This document shows positions 35,425 to 44,700 of a DNA stretch of 64,000 nt, piece by piece. Source of the DNA: DASVRZ01 sp038228695 (GTDB lineage Bacteria; Verrucomicrobiota; Verrucomicrobiia; Chthoniobacterales; DASVRZ01); contig JBBRPA010000015.1 of the NCBI GenBank assembly GCA_038228695.1, forward strand, positions 4,997 through 68,996, in the 5' to 3' direction. The notes beneath the pieces are model-generated. The model was not told the DNA's origin. It did no database searches and saw only the letters and a list, made by a program, of their open reading frames with translations. The translations under genes were made by a program, and so were the position numbers. How positions within the stretch are numbered: position 1 is the stretch's first letter; the number at the start of each line of letters is the position of its first letter.

Positions 35425-36276
35425 ATGAACTCAATCGTCAAAGTCCTCATCCTGCTCATTCTTGTGGCCGCCATTTTCGGCGGAGCCGCGTGGTATGCCT
35501 ACGATCTTTACCTAAAACCGCAAAAAGTGATCCACACGAAGGCCGCTGCGGCAGCCAAAGCCCGGCCCACAGCAACGCCCGACCGCTCGGCGGCTGAGTT
35601 GGAAACGATCCAAGCGGCGCAGAAAACCACCCCACGCACGGCGACGATCGCGGCGCTCCGGAAGTTTCTAGCGGATCATCCCGGCGCGCCAAAAACCACC
35701 GAGGCGCGTCAGTTGCTCGGGGATTTGAACATCGAGGAGTTTTTCTCCCGCACGCCCGGCCCAAACAAATCAGCCTACGTCGTGGTTCCCGGCGACTCGC
35801 TAGCCCGCATCGCCTCGAAAAACAAGGTGTCGTTCGATCTCATCATCCGGGCCAACAACATCGACCGGTTGCTGATTCACCCCGGGGATCAGTTCATTAT
35901 CCCGGCAGGGAATTTCACGCTCGAGATCTCGGTCAAAGACAAGGTCGCGACGCTGAAGGACAACGGAGAATTTTTTAAAGATTATCCGTTGATGACGGCG
36001 AATTTCCCCTCGAACCTTTCGGCAGAACCTCTGACGGTGATGGAAAAAATTGCTTGGCACGACGGCAAACGGGTGGCGTTTGGCGATAAGAATTACGTGG
36101 GCAGCAGCCGCTGGATCACCCTCACGGGGAACGGAATCACGCTCTACTCGGTGGTCGAGGACGGCAGCCCGACCGACGTCGAGGCACCGGGCTACGGGGC
36201 GCAGTTGAGTCCGGGCGACCTCGAAGATATTTTTGCGCTCGTGAATCGTGGAACTGCGGTTACGATTCTTCCCTGA
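35425..36276 (+). CDS. LysM protein with degenerate L,D-transpeptidase-like domain
   Basis: 283 residues. Membrane anchor at residues 5-27, linker, then a LysM domain (about 118-160: YVVVPGDSLARIASKNKVSF). Residues 163-283 follow the layout of a YkuD L,D-transpeptidase (ISVKDKVATLKDNGEFFKDY, ending VNRGTAVTILP). The catalytic block, normally HG...SxGCIR, is replaced by GYGAQLSPGDLEDIF with no Cys, so it should not cross-link peptidoglycan. A cell-wall binding or regulatory role is likely. Periplasmic side of the inner membrane. Confidence 0.8.
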   Translation: MNSIVKVLILLILVAAIFGGAAWYAYDLYLKPQKVIHTKAAAAAKARPTATPDRSAAELETIQAAQKTTPRTATIAALRKFLADHPGAPKTTEARQLLGDLNIEEFFSRTPGPNKSAYVVVPGDSLARIASKNKVSFDLIIRANNIDRLLIHPGDQFIIPAGNFTLEISVKDKVATLKDNGEFFKDYPLMTANFPSNLSAEPLTVMEKIAWHDGKRVAFGDKNYVGSSRWITLTGNGITLYSVVEDGSPTDVEAPGYGAQLSPGDLEDIFALVNRGTAVTILP

Positions 36277-36289
36277 TCTGTTTTCCCAA

Positions 36290-37270
36290 ATGAACGTCCA
36301 GCCCCTTGATTTTGAAAAACCGATCGTCGAACTCGAAAAAAAAATCGACGATCTGAAAAAACACTCCAAGGCGAGTAGCTTCGACATGGACGCCGAGGTG
36401 CGCAGCATGGAGGAAAAAATCGCCGGTCTGCGCACCGAGATTTACAGCAACCTAACGGCTTGGCAGCGGGTGCAGATTGCGCGGCACATCGCCCGGCCGT
36501 TCTTCCTCAATTATCTCGAGCTCTGCTTCACCGATTTCGTCGAGCTGCACGGTGATCGCCTCTTTGGCGACGATCCGGCGATGCCAGGCGGACTGGCGAC
36601 GATTGGCAATTATCGCTGCGTGGTGATCGGCCATCAAAAAGGCCGCAACACGAAGGAAAACGTCCTGCGCAACTTCGGCAGCGCCAACCCCGAAGGCTAC
36701 CGCAAAGCCCTGCGGCTGATGCGAATGGCGGAAAAATTTCAACTTCCCATCGTTTCTCTCATCGACACACCCGGCGCCTACCCTGGCGTGGGCGCGGAGG
36801 AACGTCACATCGCCGAATCGATCGCCGTCAACATTCGCGAGATGATGCTCTTGCGCGTTCCCATCGTCTCCGTCGTGATCGGTGAAGGCGGTTCCGGTGG
36901 CGCACTGGGAATCGGCGTGGCTGACCATGTCCTCATCATGGAAAACGCCTACTATTCGGTCATCAGTCCCGAGGGGTGTGCAGCCATCCTCTGGAAACAT
37001 CGCAGTTTCGCACCAGAGGCAGCGGAGGCGCTCAAACTGTCCTCGAACCATCTGGTTGAACTAGGGCTGGTCGATGGCGTCGTTACCGAACCTCAGGGCG
37101 GCGCCCACCACGATCCGCAACGTTCAGCCGACCTCCTGAAGGCTTCCATTCTCGCGTCGCTCGACCAGTTGTCCGCGACCGGGACCGATCAATTGCTGCA
37201 GAAACGCTACGATAAATTCCGGAATTTCGGCAAATTCTTCGATCCGGAAGCTCCGTCCAAGGGAGTTTGA
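36290..37270 (+). CDS. accA: Acetyl-CoA carboxylase carboxyltransferase subunit alpha
   Basis: 326 residues from ATG 36290; the frame overlaps the LysM gene upstream but MNVQPLDFEKPIVELEKKID is the family N-terminus. Conserved blocks: TAWQRVQIARHIARPFFLNY, FVELHGDRLFGDDPAMPGGL, IDTPGAYPGVGAEERHIAES and VIGEGGSGGALGIGVADHV. With AccD transfers the carboxyl from biotin to acetyl-CoA, the first step of fatty acid synthesis. AccD, AccB and AccC are not in the window. Confidence 0.95.
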   Translation: MNVQPLDFEKPIVELEKKIDDLKKHSKASSFDMDAEVRSMEEKIAGLRTEIYSNLTAWQRVQIARHIARPFFLNYLELCFTDFVELHGDRLFGDDPAMPGGLATIGNYRCVVIGHQKGRNTKENVLRNFGSANPEGYRKALRLMRMAEKFQLPIVSLIDTPGAYPGVGAEERHIAESIAVNIREMMLLRVPIVSVVIGEGGSGGALGIGVADHVLIMENAYYSVISPEGCAAILWKHRSFAPEAAEALKLSSNHLVELGLVDGVVTEPQGGAHHDPQRSADLLKASILASLDQLSATGTDQLLQKRYDKFRNFGKFFDPEAPSKGV

Positions 37271-37405
37271 TGATTCTTGAACAGATTAACACCGAAAAAA
37301 ACATCCGCTTCGTGAATTTCTTTGCCTGTTTTCACGTTCTTTCATAATTTCGAGGCTCTTTCCAATCTCACCTTGGAAGGTTTAAGGAAACCAAACACTT
37401 TATTC

Positions 37406-37501
37406 ATGCTCACTCTCAGCAGCTTTACGTTCGTCTCATTTCTCATCCTCGGTTCCGTCTGGTGGGCCTGTAAAAACGACGACTACGACAGCGCAAAATA
37501 G
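37406..37501 (+). CDS. Very small single-pass membrane protein
   Basis: 31 codons from ATG 37406: a hydrophobic helix (FTFVSFLILGSVWWACK) followed by an acidic tail NDDYDSAK. The topology resembles small cytochrome-oxidase accessory proteins such as CcoS or CcoQ (helix then W-A-x-K and acidic tail), but no oxidase genes are nearby and the match is only in shape. GC and codon use are ordinary. An AAGGA lies 16 bases upstream, too far for a good Shine-Dalgarno. Could be chance. Confidence 0.4.
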   Translation: MLTLSSFTFVSFLILGSVWWACKNDDYDSAK

Positions 37502-37549
37502 GTTTGGCAAGCCAGTTGGAAAAAATCTATCTTCGCGGAACTACGTTCT

Positions 37550-38251
37550 ATGTCTGAAGATACGCGCTGGCTAAAATCGACGGTTAACGACCTGAACAAT
37601 CTCCTTCAGGAGATTTCTGGCTACGTTCATCTCGCCAGTGCTTCCGCCAAGGATAAGCCGGAAACGGTGGATCATCTTGGAAGCTGTATGGACGGCATCG
37701 ACCGCGCCTCGGTCACCCTGCAACGAATTTTAAGCCACCTCGAAGGGCCACAGGCAGAGGCCATGCGCTCAGTCCCCTCCCCAACGAAGAAAAAGGATGA
37801 CTTCACGCTCAGCTTCAAGGGATTGAAGAGCCAGAGCGTGGAAATGGTCAACGACGTTCAGGTGACCAACCCGGAAGGGGCCAAGGAAATGATCATGGTC
37901 GTGGATGACGAGGTTCACGTGATGATGTTGGCGAAAATGATGCTGGCGGAAAACGGCTACCGCGTGGTGGCAGCGAAGGATGGGTTCGAGGCGATCGAGA
38001 ATTACAAGCGGCTGGGGAAGGAAATCGACCTCGTTATTCTCGATTTTACGATGCCAGGCATGCACGGCGACCAGGTTTTCGAAGAATTGAGAAAAATTAA
38101 TCCGGATGTTTGTGTGATTTTAAGCAGCGGATTTGCGGACCAGACCAAGCTCAACCGGATGTTTGCCCAAGGGTTGAAGGAATTTGTGGCCAAACCCTAC
38201 ACCCAGCAGCGGTTGCTGAGTGAAATTCGTAAGGTTCTCGATCTGCAGTAA
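37550..38251 (+). CDS. Response regulator with degenerate histidine-kinase-like N-terminus
   Basis: 233 residues. C-terminal receiver domain (about 112-233): MIMVVDDEVHVMML acidic pocket, phosphoacceptor Asp165 in LVILDFTMPG, Thr/Ser in ILSSGFAD and Lys in FVAKPYTQ. The first 65 residues resemble the dimerisation helices of hybrid histidine kinases (VNDLNNLLQEISGYVHLA, cf. the common HDFNNLL), but the phosphorylated His is Asn13 and there is no ATPase domain. So probably a dimeric output-less regulator. Lies just before the pilT pair, so it may govern twitching motility. Confidence 0.85.
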   Translation: MSEDTRWLKSTVNDLNNLLQEISGYVHLASASAKDKPETVDHLGSCMDGIDRASVTLQRILSHLEGPQAEAMRSVPSPTKKKDDFTLSFKGLKSQSVEMVNDVQVTNPEGAKEMIMVVDDEVHVMMLAKMMLAENGYRVVAAKDGFEAIENYKRLGKEIDLVILDFTMPGMHGDQVFEELRKINPDVCVILSSGFADQTKLNRMFAQGLKEFVAKPYTQQRLLSEIRKVLDLQ

Positions 38252-38390
38252 GCATCCGAGCGGGTGATGCAGGCAGTAGGCTGGGCCGGTTTAAAACGGC
38301 GCGCCGGGGATTGGTAATTCCGATTTTTTTCGGCGAGTTGCCGGGTTGAGCATGAGGTTTGCTTAATTGAAACGGTAACCTTTCTCCGCC

Positions 38391-39470
38391 ATGGCCAAGC
38401 TAGACCCGTTTTTTAAATTAATGAAGGAGCAGAACGCCTCCGATCTACACCTTTCCACCGGCAACCCGCCCATGCTCCGCATTCACGGCGAATTGGTCCG
38501 GATCGATTATCCCGACCTAGAGAACGACGATCTCAAGGCAATGGTTTACGAGATCGCGCCAGAGGCGAAAATTAAGCAGTTCGAGGAAACCGGCGACGTC
38601 GATTTCGGCTACGAAATTAAGAATTTTGCTCGTTACCGCGCCAACTTCCTGAACCAAAAGAACGGTATTGCTGCCGTTTTCCGGATCATTCCGAGCAAAG
38701 TGCTCACCTGCGAAGACCTCGGTCTGCCGCCGGTCTTGAAAAAACTCGCGATGCTAAAAAAAGGGCTCGTCCTTGTCACGGGCCCGACTGGTTCCGGCAA
38801 ATCGACCACGCTCGCCGCGATGATCGATCACGCGAATCTGCACCGCCACGACCACATCATCACGGTCGAGGACCCCATCGAATTCGTCCATCGCAGCCAG
38901 CAATGCCTCGTCAACCATCGCGAGGTCGGTTCGCACACCAAATCGTTTGCCTCGGCCTTGCGCGGCGCCCTGCGCGAGGATCCAGACATCATTCTCGTCG
39001 GTGAAATGCGCGATCTGGAGACGATTGAACTCGCCCTCACCGCCGCCGCCACTGGCCACCTTGTTTTTGGAACCCTCCACACCTCCAGTGCCGCCAAAAC
39101 GGTGGACCGCATCATCGACGTTTTCCCGGTGGACCAGCAAAACCAAGTGCGCGCCACCCTTTCCGAATCCCTCCGTGGCGTCGTCGCCCAAAACCTCTTC
39201 CGCCGCATCGATAAGCCCGGTCGCTGCGCCGCGTTGGAAATCCTTGTCGCCGACACCGCCATCGCAAACCTTATTCGCGAAGCGAAAACCCACCAAATCC
39301 CCGGCATGCTTCAAGTCGGCAAACGCAAAGGCAACCAACCGCTCGACGACGCTATTGCAGATCACCTCCGCGCCGGCCGCATCTCTGCTGAGGAAGCCTA
39401 CGACAAGGCCACTGACCGGAAAAAGTTCCGCGCATTCCTGAAAACGCCTCCGGACGATCTCGACGAATAG
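38391..39470 (+). CDS. pilT: Type IV pilus retraction ATPase PilT
   Basis: 359 residues. N-terminal PAS-like domain with QNASDLHLSTGNPPMLRIHG, Walker A GPTGSGKST (131-139), Asp box HIITVEDPIEFVH, Walker B DPDIILVGEMRDLETI and His box GHLVFGTLHTSSAAKTVDRI. The C-terminal tail carries the AIRNLIRE-type motif as AIANLIREAKTHQIPGM. A hexameric cytoplasmic motor that depolymerises pili, giving twitching. Followed 26 bases later by a second family member. Confidence 0.92.
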   Translation: MAKLDPFFKLMKEQNASDLHLSTGNPPMLRIHGELVRIDYPDLENDDLKAMVYEIAPEAKIKQFEETGDVDFGYEIKNFARYRANFLNQKNGIAAVFRIIPSKVLTCEDLGLPPVLKKLAMLKKGLVLVTGPTGSGKSTTLAAMIDHANLHRHDHIITVEDPIEFVHRSQQCLVNHREVGSHTKSFASALRGALREDPDIILVGEMRDLETIELALTAAATGHLVFGTLHTSSAAKTVDRIIDVFPVDQQNQVRATLSESLRGVVAQNLFRRIDKPGRCAALEILVADTAIANLIREAKTHQIPGMLQVGKRKGNQPLDDAIADHLRAGRISAEEAYDKATDRKKFRAFLKTPPDDLDE

Positions 39471-39496
39471 TCCGCCAACCAGTCCCCAAACCAACC

Positions 39497-40663
39497 ATGC
39501 GTAAAATCGAACTCGACGCCATCCTCGGGGCCATGCTCCAGAGCTACGAGGGAATTTCCGATTTCCTTTTCACCGTCGGCCGTCCGCTCCAGGTGGAAGC
39601 CTACGGAAAGCTCAAATCCATCAACGTCGACCCTCCGATTCACAGCATGACCTCCTACCAAACGGAGTCGCTCGCGCTGAACATCGTCGGGCACGACAAA
39701 CGGCTCCTCGAGGAGTTGCTCCGCACCGGCTCTTGCGATTGCAGCTATGCTCTGGGCGACGACGCGCGTTTCCGCGTGAATATTTTCCGGCAAAAAGGCC
39801 AGCTCTCCATCGTCATGCGTAAGCTTCAGATGGAGATTCCCTCCATCCGGAGTCTCAGCTTACCGCCCATTTTCGAGGAAATCTGCAAGGAAAAGACCGG
39901 GCTAGTCCTCTTTACGGGTGCCACCGGCAGCGGCAAAACCACCTCTCTCGCCGCCGTGCTCAACCAGATCAACGAAACCCAGGCGCTCCACGTCGTGACG
40001 CTGGAAGATCCGATCGAATTCGTTCATCCGCACAAGCAATCGAGCATCAGCCAGCGAGAGCTTGGAATTGATTTCGAAAGTTTCACCGTCGGACTCCGCG
40101 CTGCCCTCCGCCAGGCTCCGAAAGTCATCCTCGTGGGCGAGTTGCGCGATCGGAACACGATTGAAACCGCCCTCTCCGCTGCCGAAACCGGACACCTCGT
40201 GCTGAGCACCTTGCACACGATCGACGCGGGCCAGTCCATCAACCGCATCCTCGGCCTTTTCGAGACCGGCGAAGAGGCTCACCTCCGCCAGCGACTTTCC
40301 GACACCCTGCGCTACGTGGTCAGCCAGCGACTGGCCCCGAAAGTCGGCGGTGGCCGGCATCTCCTGCTCGAAATCATGGGCAACAACCTGCGCACCAAGG
40401 AAGCCATTGCGCTAGGCGAACACGAAACCCGCGATTTTTATTCCATCACTGAGTCTAGTTCTTCCTACGGCTGGACCACCTTCGACCAGTCCATCCTCCG
40501 CGCCTACGAAGCCGGCATCCTCGCGGAGGAAACGTGCCTGCTTTACGCCAATCGCAAGGGCTCCGTCACCCGGTCCATCGACAGCATCAAAAAAGCCAAG
40601 GGCATGGCCAAGGACAAAGCATCCGGATTGCGCCTCGATTTTGCCTCCAAACTCGGCGTCTAA
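39497..40663 (+). CDS. PilT/PilU-family ATPase
   Basis: 388 residues. Walker A GATGSGKTT (141-149), Asp box HVVTLEDPIEFVHPHKQSSI, Walker B APKVILVGELRDRNTI and His box GHLVLSTLHTIDAGQSINRI. The N-terminal domain is more diverged than in PilT (GISDFLFTVGRPLQVEAYGK). It lacks the AIRNLIRE motif, having NNLRTKEAI, consistent with PilU-like proteins that assist PilT. C-terminal basic extension of about 35 residues. Operon with pilT and the receiver-like gene. Confidence 0.88.
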   Translation: MRKIELDAILGAMLQSYEGISDFLFTVGRPLQVEAYGKLKSINVDPPIHSMTSYQTESLALNIVGHDKRLLEELLRTGSCDCSYALGDDARFRVNIFRQKGQLSIVMRKLQMEIPSIRSLSLPPIFEEICKEKTGLVLFTGATGSGKTTSLAAVLNQINETQALHVVTLEDPIEFVHPHKQSSISQRELGIDFESFTVGLRAALRQAPKVILVGELRDRNTIETALSAAETGHLVLSTLHTIDAGQSINRILGLFETGEEAHLRQRLSDTLRYVVSQRLAPKVGGGRHLLLEIMGNNLRTKEAIALGEHETRDFYSITESSSSYGWTTFDQSILRAYEAGILAEETCLLYANRKGSVTRSIDSIKKAKGMAKDKASGLRLDFASKLGV

Positions 40664-40669
40664 AATTTT

Positions 40670-41128
40670 ATGGCCCAGCAATACGACGTTTTTGAACCCG
40701 GCGACGCCACTGCCCTCGTCGCATTCGACCAACCCCGCCACGCCGAAGTGGTGTCGAAGCAACTCACCGCGATCGATTACAAGGTCCATGGGACCGATTC
40801 CTACGAGGAACTACTCATCCAGCTGAAAACCCACCAGTATAGTCTCATCCTCATCCAGGCTGATTACGCCGGCTGGAGCGTGGGCGAAAACGAGTTGCTC
40901 CAAGCCGTCTGCAAACTGCCCGCCGAGATTCGTCGCAACGAATACGTCGTCCTGATGGGCAATAATCTTCCGACCAACGACGAAATGCTCGCCTTCATCT
41001 ACAGCGTCGATCTTGTTTTTGATTTTGCTGACATGCCCACCTTCAAGGCAGTCCTGCGGCGCGGACTCTCCCGTCACCTCGATTTTTACCACAATTTCCG
41101 CGAGGCAATGAAGGTACCGAGGTCCTAA
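40670..41128 (+). CDS. Receiver-like protein without phosphoacceptor
   Basis: 152 residues, 6 bases after the PilU-like gene. The alternation of beta strands and helices (ALVAFDQPRHAEVVSKQL, YSLILIQADYAGWSVGENEL, EYVVLMGNNL) resembles a CheY fold, but the acidic pocket is missing and the usual phosphoacceptor position reads IQADYAG, not in a typical context. A pseudo-receiver that binds the pilus motor is my inference. It could instead be an unrelated alpha/beta protein. Confidence 0.6.
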   Translation: MAQQYDVFEPGDATALVAFDQPRHAEVVSKQLTAIDYKVHGTDSYEELLIQLKTHQYSLILIQADYAGWSVGENELLQAVCKLPAEIRRNEYVVLMGNNLPTNDEMLAFIYSVDLVFDFADMPTFKAVLRRGLSRHLDFYHNFREAMKVPRS

Positions 41129-41222
41129 GAAAACTTTTTGGCGGCTCTTTGCGAGGGAACGATGGGGTCTGGCAAACTTGTCTGTTGCTTTAACCGTCCA
41201 CAGCACGCAAGGTTTCCGCCGC

Positions 41223-41747
41223 ATGAAGTTAACGAACTGGCTCCGATTCACCTGGGACCTCAAATCATTCGAGGCACCCCAGCTCGATCTGCCAACGCAT
41301 TACGTGATCCGGCGCGCTCTCCGGGCCGAGGAGGAAACGGTTCGCAAAACTATTTTCAGCGCGTTTTCCCTCGACTCCGACTGGAGCGACACGCTCAGCC
41401 GCATCTGGCCCGCGTTAAATGAGCAGATCACCGAAGCGTTCAGCACCAAGGAACCCAAATGCCTCGTGCTCACCCACGGCACCCGCGTCATCGGTGCAGC
41501 GATTCTTTCGATCGATCTCGAGGCCGAAAACCAGATTCTTTCGGGTCCGTGCATCCTCGTCGAATACCGCAACCGTGGGCTCGGTTCAAAACTGCTCGCA
41601 GCGTCGCTCGACCTGCTGCGCGAGGCAGGACTGGAAAAGGCCAACGGCTTGACTAAGAAGGGAATTCCCGCGGGCAAGTTCGTCTATCGGAAATTCGGCG
41701 GTCAAGGCACGCCAAGCGAGAGCGAACCCGATCTCGTCACTTCCTGA
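41223..41747 (+). CDS. GNAT-family N-acetyltransferase
   Basis: 174 residues from ATG 41223. GNAT fold with VIRRALRAEEETVRKTIFSA at the start, ILSIDLEAENQILSGPCILV and the acetyl-CoA loop EYRNRGLGSKLL (R-x-x-G-x-G/L form), then DLLREAGLEKANGLTKKG. Substrate unknown. Convergent with the adenine deaminase gene, whose stop is 5 bases downstream. Confidence 0.8.
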   Translation: MKLTNWLRFTWDLKSFEAPQLDLPTHYVIRRALRAEEETVRKTIFSAFSLDSDWSDTLSRIWPALNEQITEAFSTKEPKCLVLTHGTRVIGAAILSIDLEAENQILSGPCILVEYRNRGLGSKLLAASLDLLREAGLEKANGLTKKGIPAGKFVYRKFGGQGTPSESEPDLVTS

Positions 41748-41751
41748 TTCG

Positions 41752-43542
41752 TCACTCGAAGAGCGGCACAATCTCGAGTTGCGGTACTAACACGAGGCCT
41801 TTGTCCGTGATCCGGATTTCCGGAATGACCGAAAGCGGAATGAGATTAAAGCCCATGTAGGGCAGCGTGCATCCGGCTTCAAGCCAGGCTTTTTTAAGCA
41901 GCGTCGTCTCCTCGGCCACGAAGGTGGCGCGCTTATCCGAAAGCAGTCCCGCAATGGGCAACTCAACCAGCGCCTGAACCACGCCACCGAGCACGACGAC
42001 CACGCCACCATTGGATTTTCGCAACGTCTCGACCGCAAGTTGCATGTCGGCTTCGTTCGTTCCCGCGACGATGACGTTGTGCGCGTCGTGACCCACCGAG
42101 CTCGCCACGGCGCCCGACTTCAGCCCGAAATCTTGCAGGAGTCCATGCGCCACCGCGCCCGATTTGCCGTAGCGCTCGATCACACTGACAAAGCAGAGGC
42201 GGTGCTTGGCGAATTGTGCGTCCCAGCCGCCGTCCGCCGGGTCGATCACTACTTTGTTGTGGAATAAAATAATCCCGGGCAGGGCAGTGCGAATGACGTT
42301 CGCGGTGACGATTTTTTCTGGCAATTTTGGTGTTAGCACCATCTTCGCCGGTAGGTTGACCGTTTTGTAAGCCTCCGCCGGATAACGATAGGGTTTCGAA
42401 AGAATCGCCTCCAAACGCGACGTCACCTTTTTGTCCTCAACTAATAATTCGCCGCCATACCAGGTGTTTTGCGGCTCGAGTCGATCGTTCAGCAGCACGA
42501 TGTCCGCCCGGCGCGAATGACCCAGCGCGCCAAATTCCCCGTCCATCGCGTAGCGCGTCGCGGGATGCAGCGAGCCCATGCTCCAGGCATTCGCGGGTGA
42601 CATTCCCGCCGCCATCGCCTGACGCACCACCCAGTCGAGACCGAAGCTAAACAAATCGTCCGCATCCCGGTCATCCGTGCACACGCAAACGCGTTTCGTA
42701 GCCGCGCCCAGTTCGGTCACCGCCTTGATCGCCTCCGGCAGGCTGTGCCACGGGGTCGTCGGGTTTCCGCCACGCATAAAAACCCAGATGCCCGCTTCCA
42801 GAAAATCATTCGCGATATCGCGGTCGATCGCCTCGTGCGTATCCGTCACCCCACTGGCCGCGTAAGCCGCCACGAAATCGCGTCCGTAAACATGACCACA
42901 CACCGGCCGACCGCGTTTCAGCGATTCGGCAATGATCGCATGCGTTCTCGGATCGCCCAAGGTGACCTGCACAAAATCCATTTTCTCCCCGAGGGCGAGC
43001 GCCTCGGGCCATTTATCGAATAGCACGCCGATTTTATCCGGCGTCACATCGCCGCCCGCCGTCTCGAATTGAGCCGAAGTCGCCGGAATCGTGCTCGGCA
43101 CCGTGAGATAAATCGAAAGTGGCGCCTGTCGCGCATCTTCTAACATCCACTCGATTCCCGCGACATCGGAGACGTTGCCAATCTCGTGGCTGTCGCAAAA
43201 AATCGTCGTCGTGCCATTCAAGAGCGCTCCCTCGGCATAGGCGCACGCCGTCATCATACTGCTCTCGATATGGATGTGCGGATCGACCAGCCCCGGAGCA
43301 AGAATTCCGCCTCGCGCGTCGTAAAAACTAACATCGCCGGTTTTCGCCCAACTCCCCGCTGGTTTCACCGCCGCAATCCGCCCTGCGGAAATCCAGATTT
43401 CGCGATCGTCCAAAATCCGCTCGGTATAGGTGGAAAGGATGCGCGCCCCGCCAATGACGAGGTCCGGTTTCTTTCGCCCGGAGGCCACATCGGCGAGTTG
43501 ACGGGTGACAGTCCAAAGCGGCGGCACGGAGAAGCGATTCAT
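41752..43542 (-). CDS. ade: Adenine deaminase
   Basis: 596 residues from ATG 43542. Amidohydrolase metal site GLVDPHIHIESSM, then FCDSHEIGNVSDVAG, GHVYGRDFVAAYAASGVTDT (His-rich second site) and CTDDRDADDLFSFG. C-terminal domain with VASSVGHDAHNVIVAGTNEA and LGGVVQALVELPIAGLLSD typical of Ade. Converts adenine to hypoxanthine, feeding either salvage or the xanthine-urate route supported by xdhC and uricase at 8-10 kb. Divergent from nadA. Confidence 0.93.
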   Translation of the reverse strand: MNRFSVPPLWTVTRQLADVASGRKKPDLVIGGARILSTYTERILDDREIWISAGRIAAVKPAGSWAKTGDVSFYDARGGILAPGLVDPHIHIESSMMTACAYAEGALLNGTTTIFCDSHEIGNVSDVAGIEWMLEDARQAPLSIYLTVPSTIPATSAQFETAGGDVTPDKIGVLFDKWPEALALGEKMDFVQVTLGDPRTHAIIAESLKRGRPVCGHVYGRDFVAAYAASGVTDTHEAIDRDIANDFLEAGIWVFMRGGNPTTPWHSLPEAIKAVTELGAATKRVCVCTDDRDADDLFSFGLDWVVRQAMAAGMSPANAWSMGSLHPATRYAMDGEFGALGHSRRADIVLLNDRLEPQNTWYGGELLVEDKKVTSRLEAILSKPYRYPAEAYKTVNLPAKMVLTPKLPEKIVTANVIRTALPGIILFHNKVVIDPADGGWDAQFAKHRLCFVSVIERYGKSGAVAHGLLQDFGLKSGAVASSVGHDAHNVIVAGTNEADMQLAVETLRKSNGGVVVVLGGVVQALVELPIAGLLSDKRATFVAEETTLLKKAWLEAGCTLPYMGFNLIPLSVIPEIRITDKGLVLVPQLEIVPLFE

Positions 43543-43699
43543 GAACAATCTTTATAGACACACCCGCTCGCAAATCAACGCCCGGGGCGAAATTAAACCA
43601 CGAATCGTCCACCAAAGCCCTCTCCTGCCCCTGCCGACCCAACCTCTCGTTTATTTTCCTCTGGCGACCGGATGCGCCTCCCCGTATCTTTTCTGCCTC

Positions 43700-44641
43700 A
43701 TGGCCACGCTTACCGGAGTCGATCTTGCCGCAGAAATTCTCGAGCTGAAACGCGAACGCAACGCTGTCATCCTCGCGCACAACTATCAAACCGGGGACAT
43801 CCAAGACGTGGCCGATTTCGTCGGTGATTCCCTCGGGCTAGCTTACCATGCGAAGGAGACCGAGGCCGACGTGATCCTTTTCTGTGGCGTGCATTTCATG
43901 GCCGAGACGGCCAAAATCGTCAACCCCACTCGCACTGTCATCCTCCCCGATCTCGAAGCCGGTTGCTCGCTTTCCGATTCCTGCCCTCCCGACCGACTCG
44001 AAGCCCATTTAAAAAAGCACGCCGACAAAAATTATTACGTCGTCGCCTACATCAATTGCAGCGCCGGAGTCAAAGCCCTCTCCGACGTCATCTGCACCAG
44101 CGGCAATGCGGTCAAAATCGTCAATTCCGTCCCGCCCGATCGCAACATTCTTTTCGTTCCCGATCAAAATCTCGGCGCTTGGGTCATGGAACAAACCAAA
44201 CGCCCCATGGATCTCTGGCAGGGAAATTGTTACCTGCACATGGAATTTACCGCGAACAGCATTCGCAAAATTCGCTCCGAATTCCCCAAAGCCCCCGTCG
44301 TTGCCCACCCGGAATGCTCCACCGCCGTGCGCCTTCTCGCCGATGAAATTTGCTCGACCGAAAAAATGGTCAGTTTTTGCAAAAACCACCCCGCCGACGC
44401 CTTCATCATCGTTACCGAAAGCGGCATGCTCCACCGTCTGCAACGCGAACTTCCTGGAAAAACCTTCATCCCCGGCCCGACCGAGAACTGCGCCTGCGCC
44501 GATTGCCGCCACATGAAGCGCAACACTCTCGCAAAAATGCATTCCGCCCTGCTCCATTTGCAGCCCGAAATCCTCATGGATGAGAAAATTCGTCTTCAGG
44601 CGGAAAAACCGATCTTGCGCATGTTGGAACTCAGCCGTTAA
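43700..44641 (+). CDS. nadA: Quinolinate synthase
   Basis: 313 residues from ATG 43700. The frame extends back to 43505 but that part is unlike the family. Motifs: VILAHNYQTGDIQDVADFVG, FCGVHFMAETAKI, GCSLSDSCP, ECSTAVRLLADE and NCACADCRHMKRNTL, which together supply the three [4Fe-4S] cysteines. Condenses iminoaspartate with dihydroxyacetone phosphate to quinolinate for NAD. nadB and nadC are not in the window. Confidence 0.95.
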   Translation: MATLTGVDLAAEILELKRERNAVILAHNYQTGDIQDVADFVGDSLGLAYHAKETEADVILFCGVHFMAETAKIVNPTRTVILPDLEAGCSLSDSCPPDRLEAHLKKHADKNYYVVAYINCSAGVKALSDVICTSGNAVKIVNSVPPDRNILFVPDQNLGAWVMEQTKRPMDLWQGNCYLHMEFTANSIRKIRSEFPKAPVVAHPECSTAVRLLADEICSTEKMVSFCKNHPADAFIIVTESGMLHRLQRELPGKTFIPGPTENCACADCRHMKRNTLAKMHSALLHLQPEILMDEKIRLQAEKPILRMLELSR

Positions 44642-44700
44642 AACATTCGGCGTCTTCAATCCGTCCCATGCGTCCGCAACTACCTTCCGTTCTCACCCCC

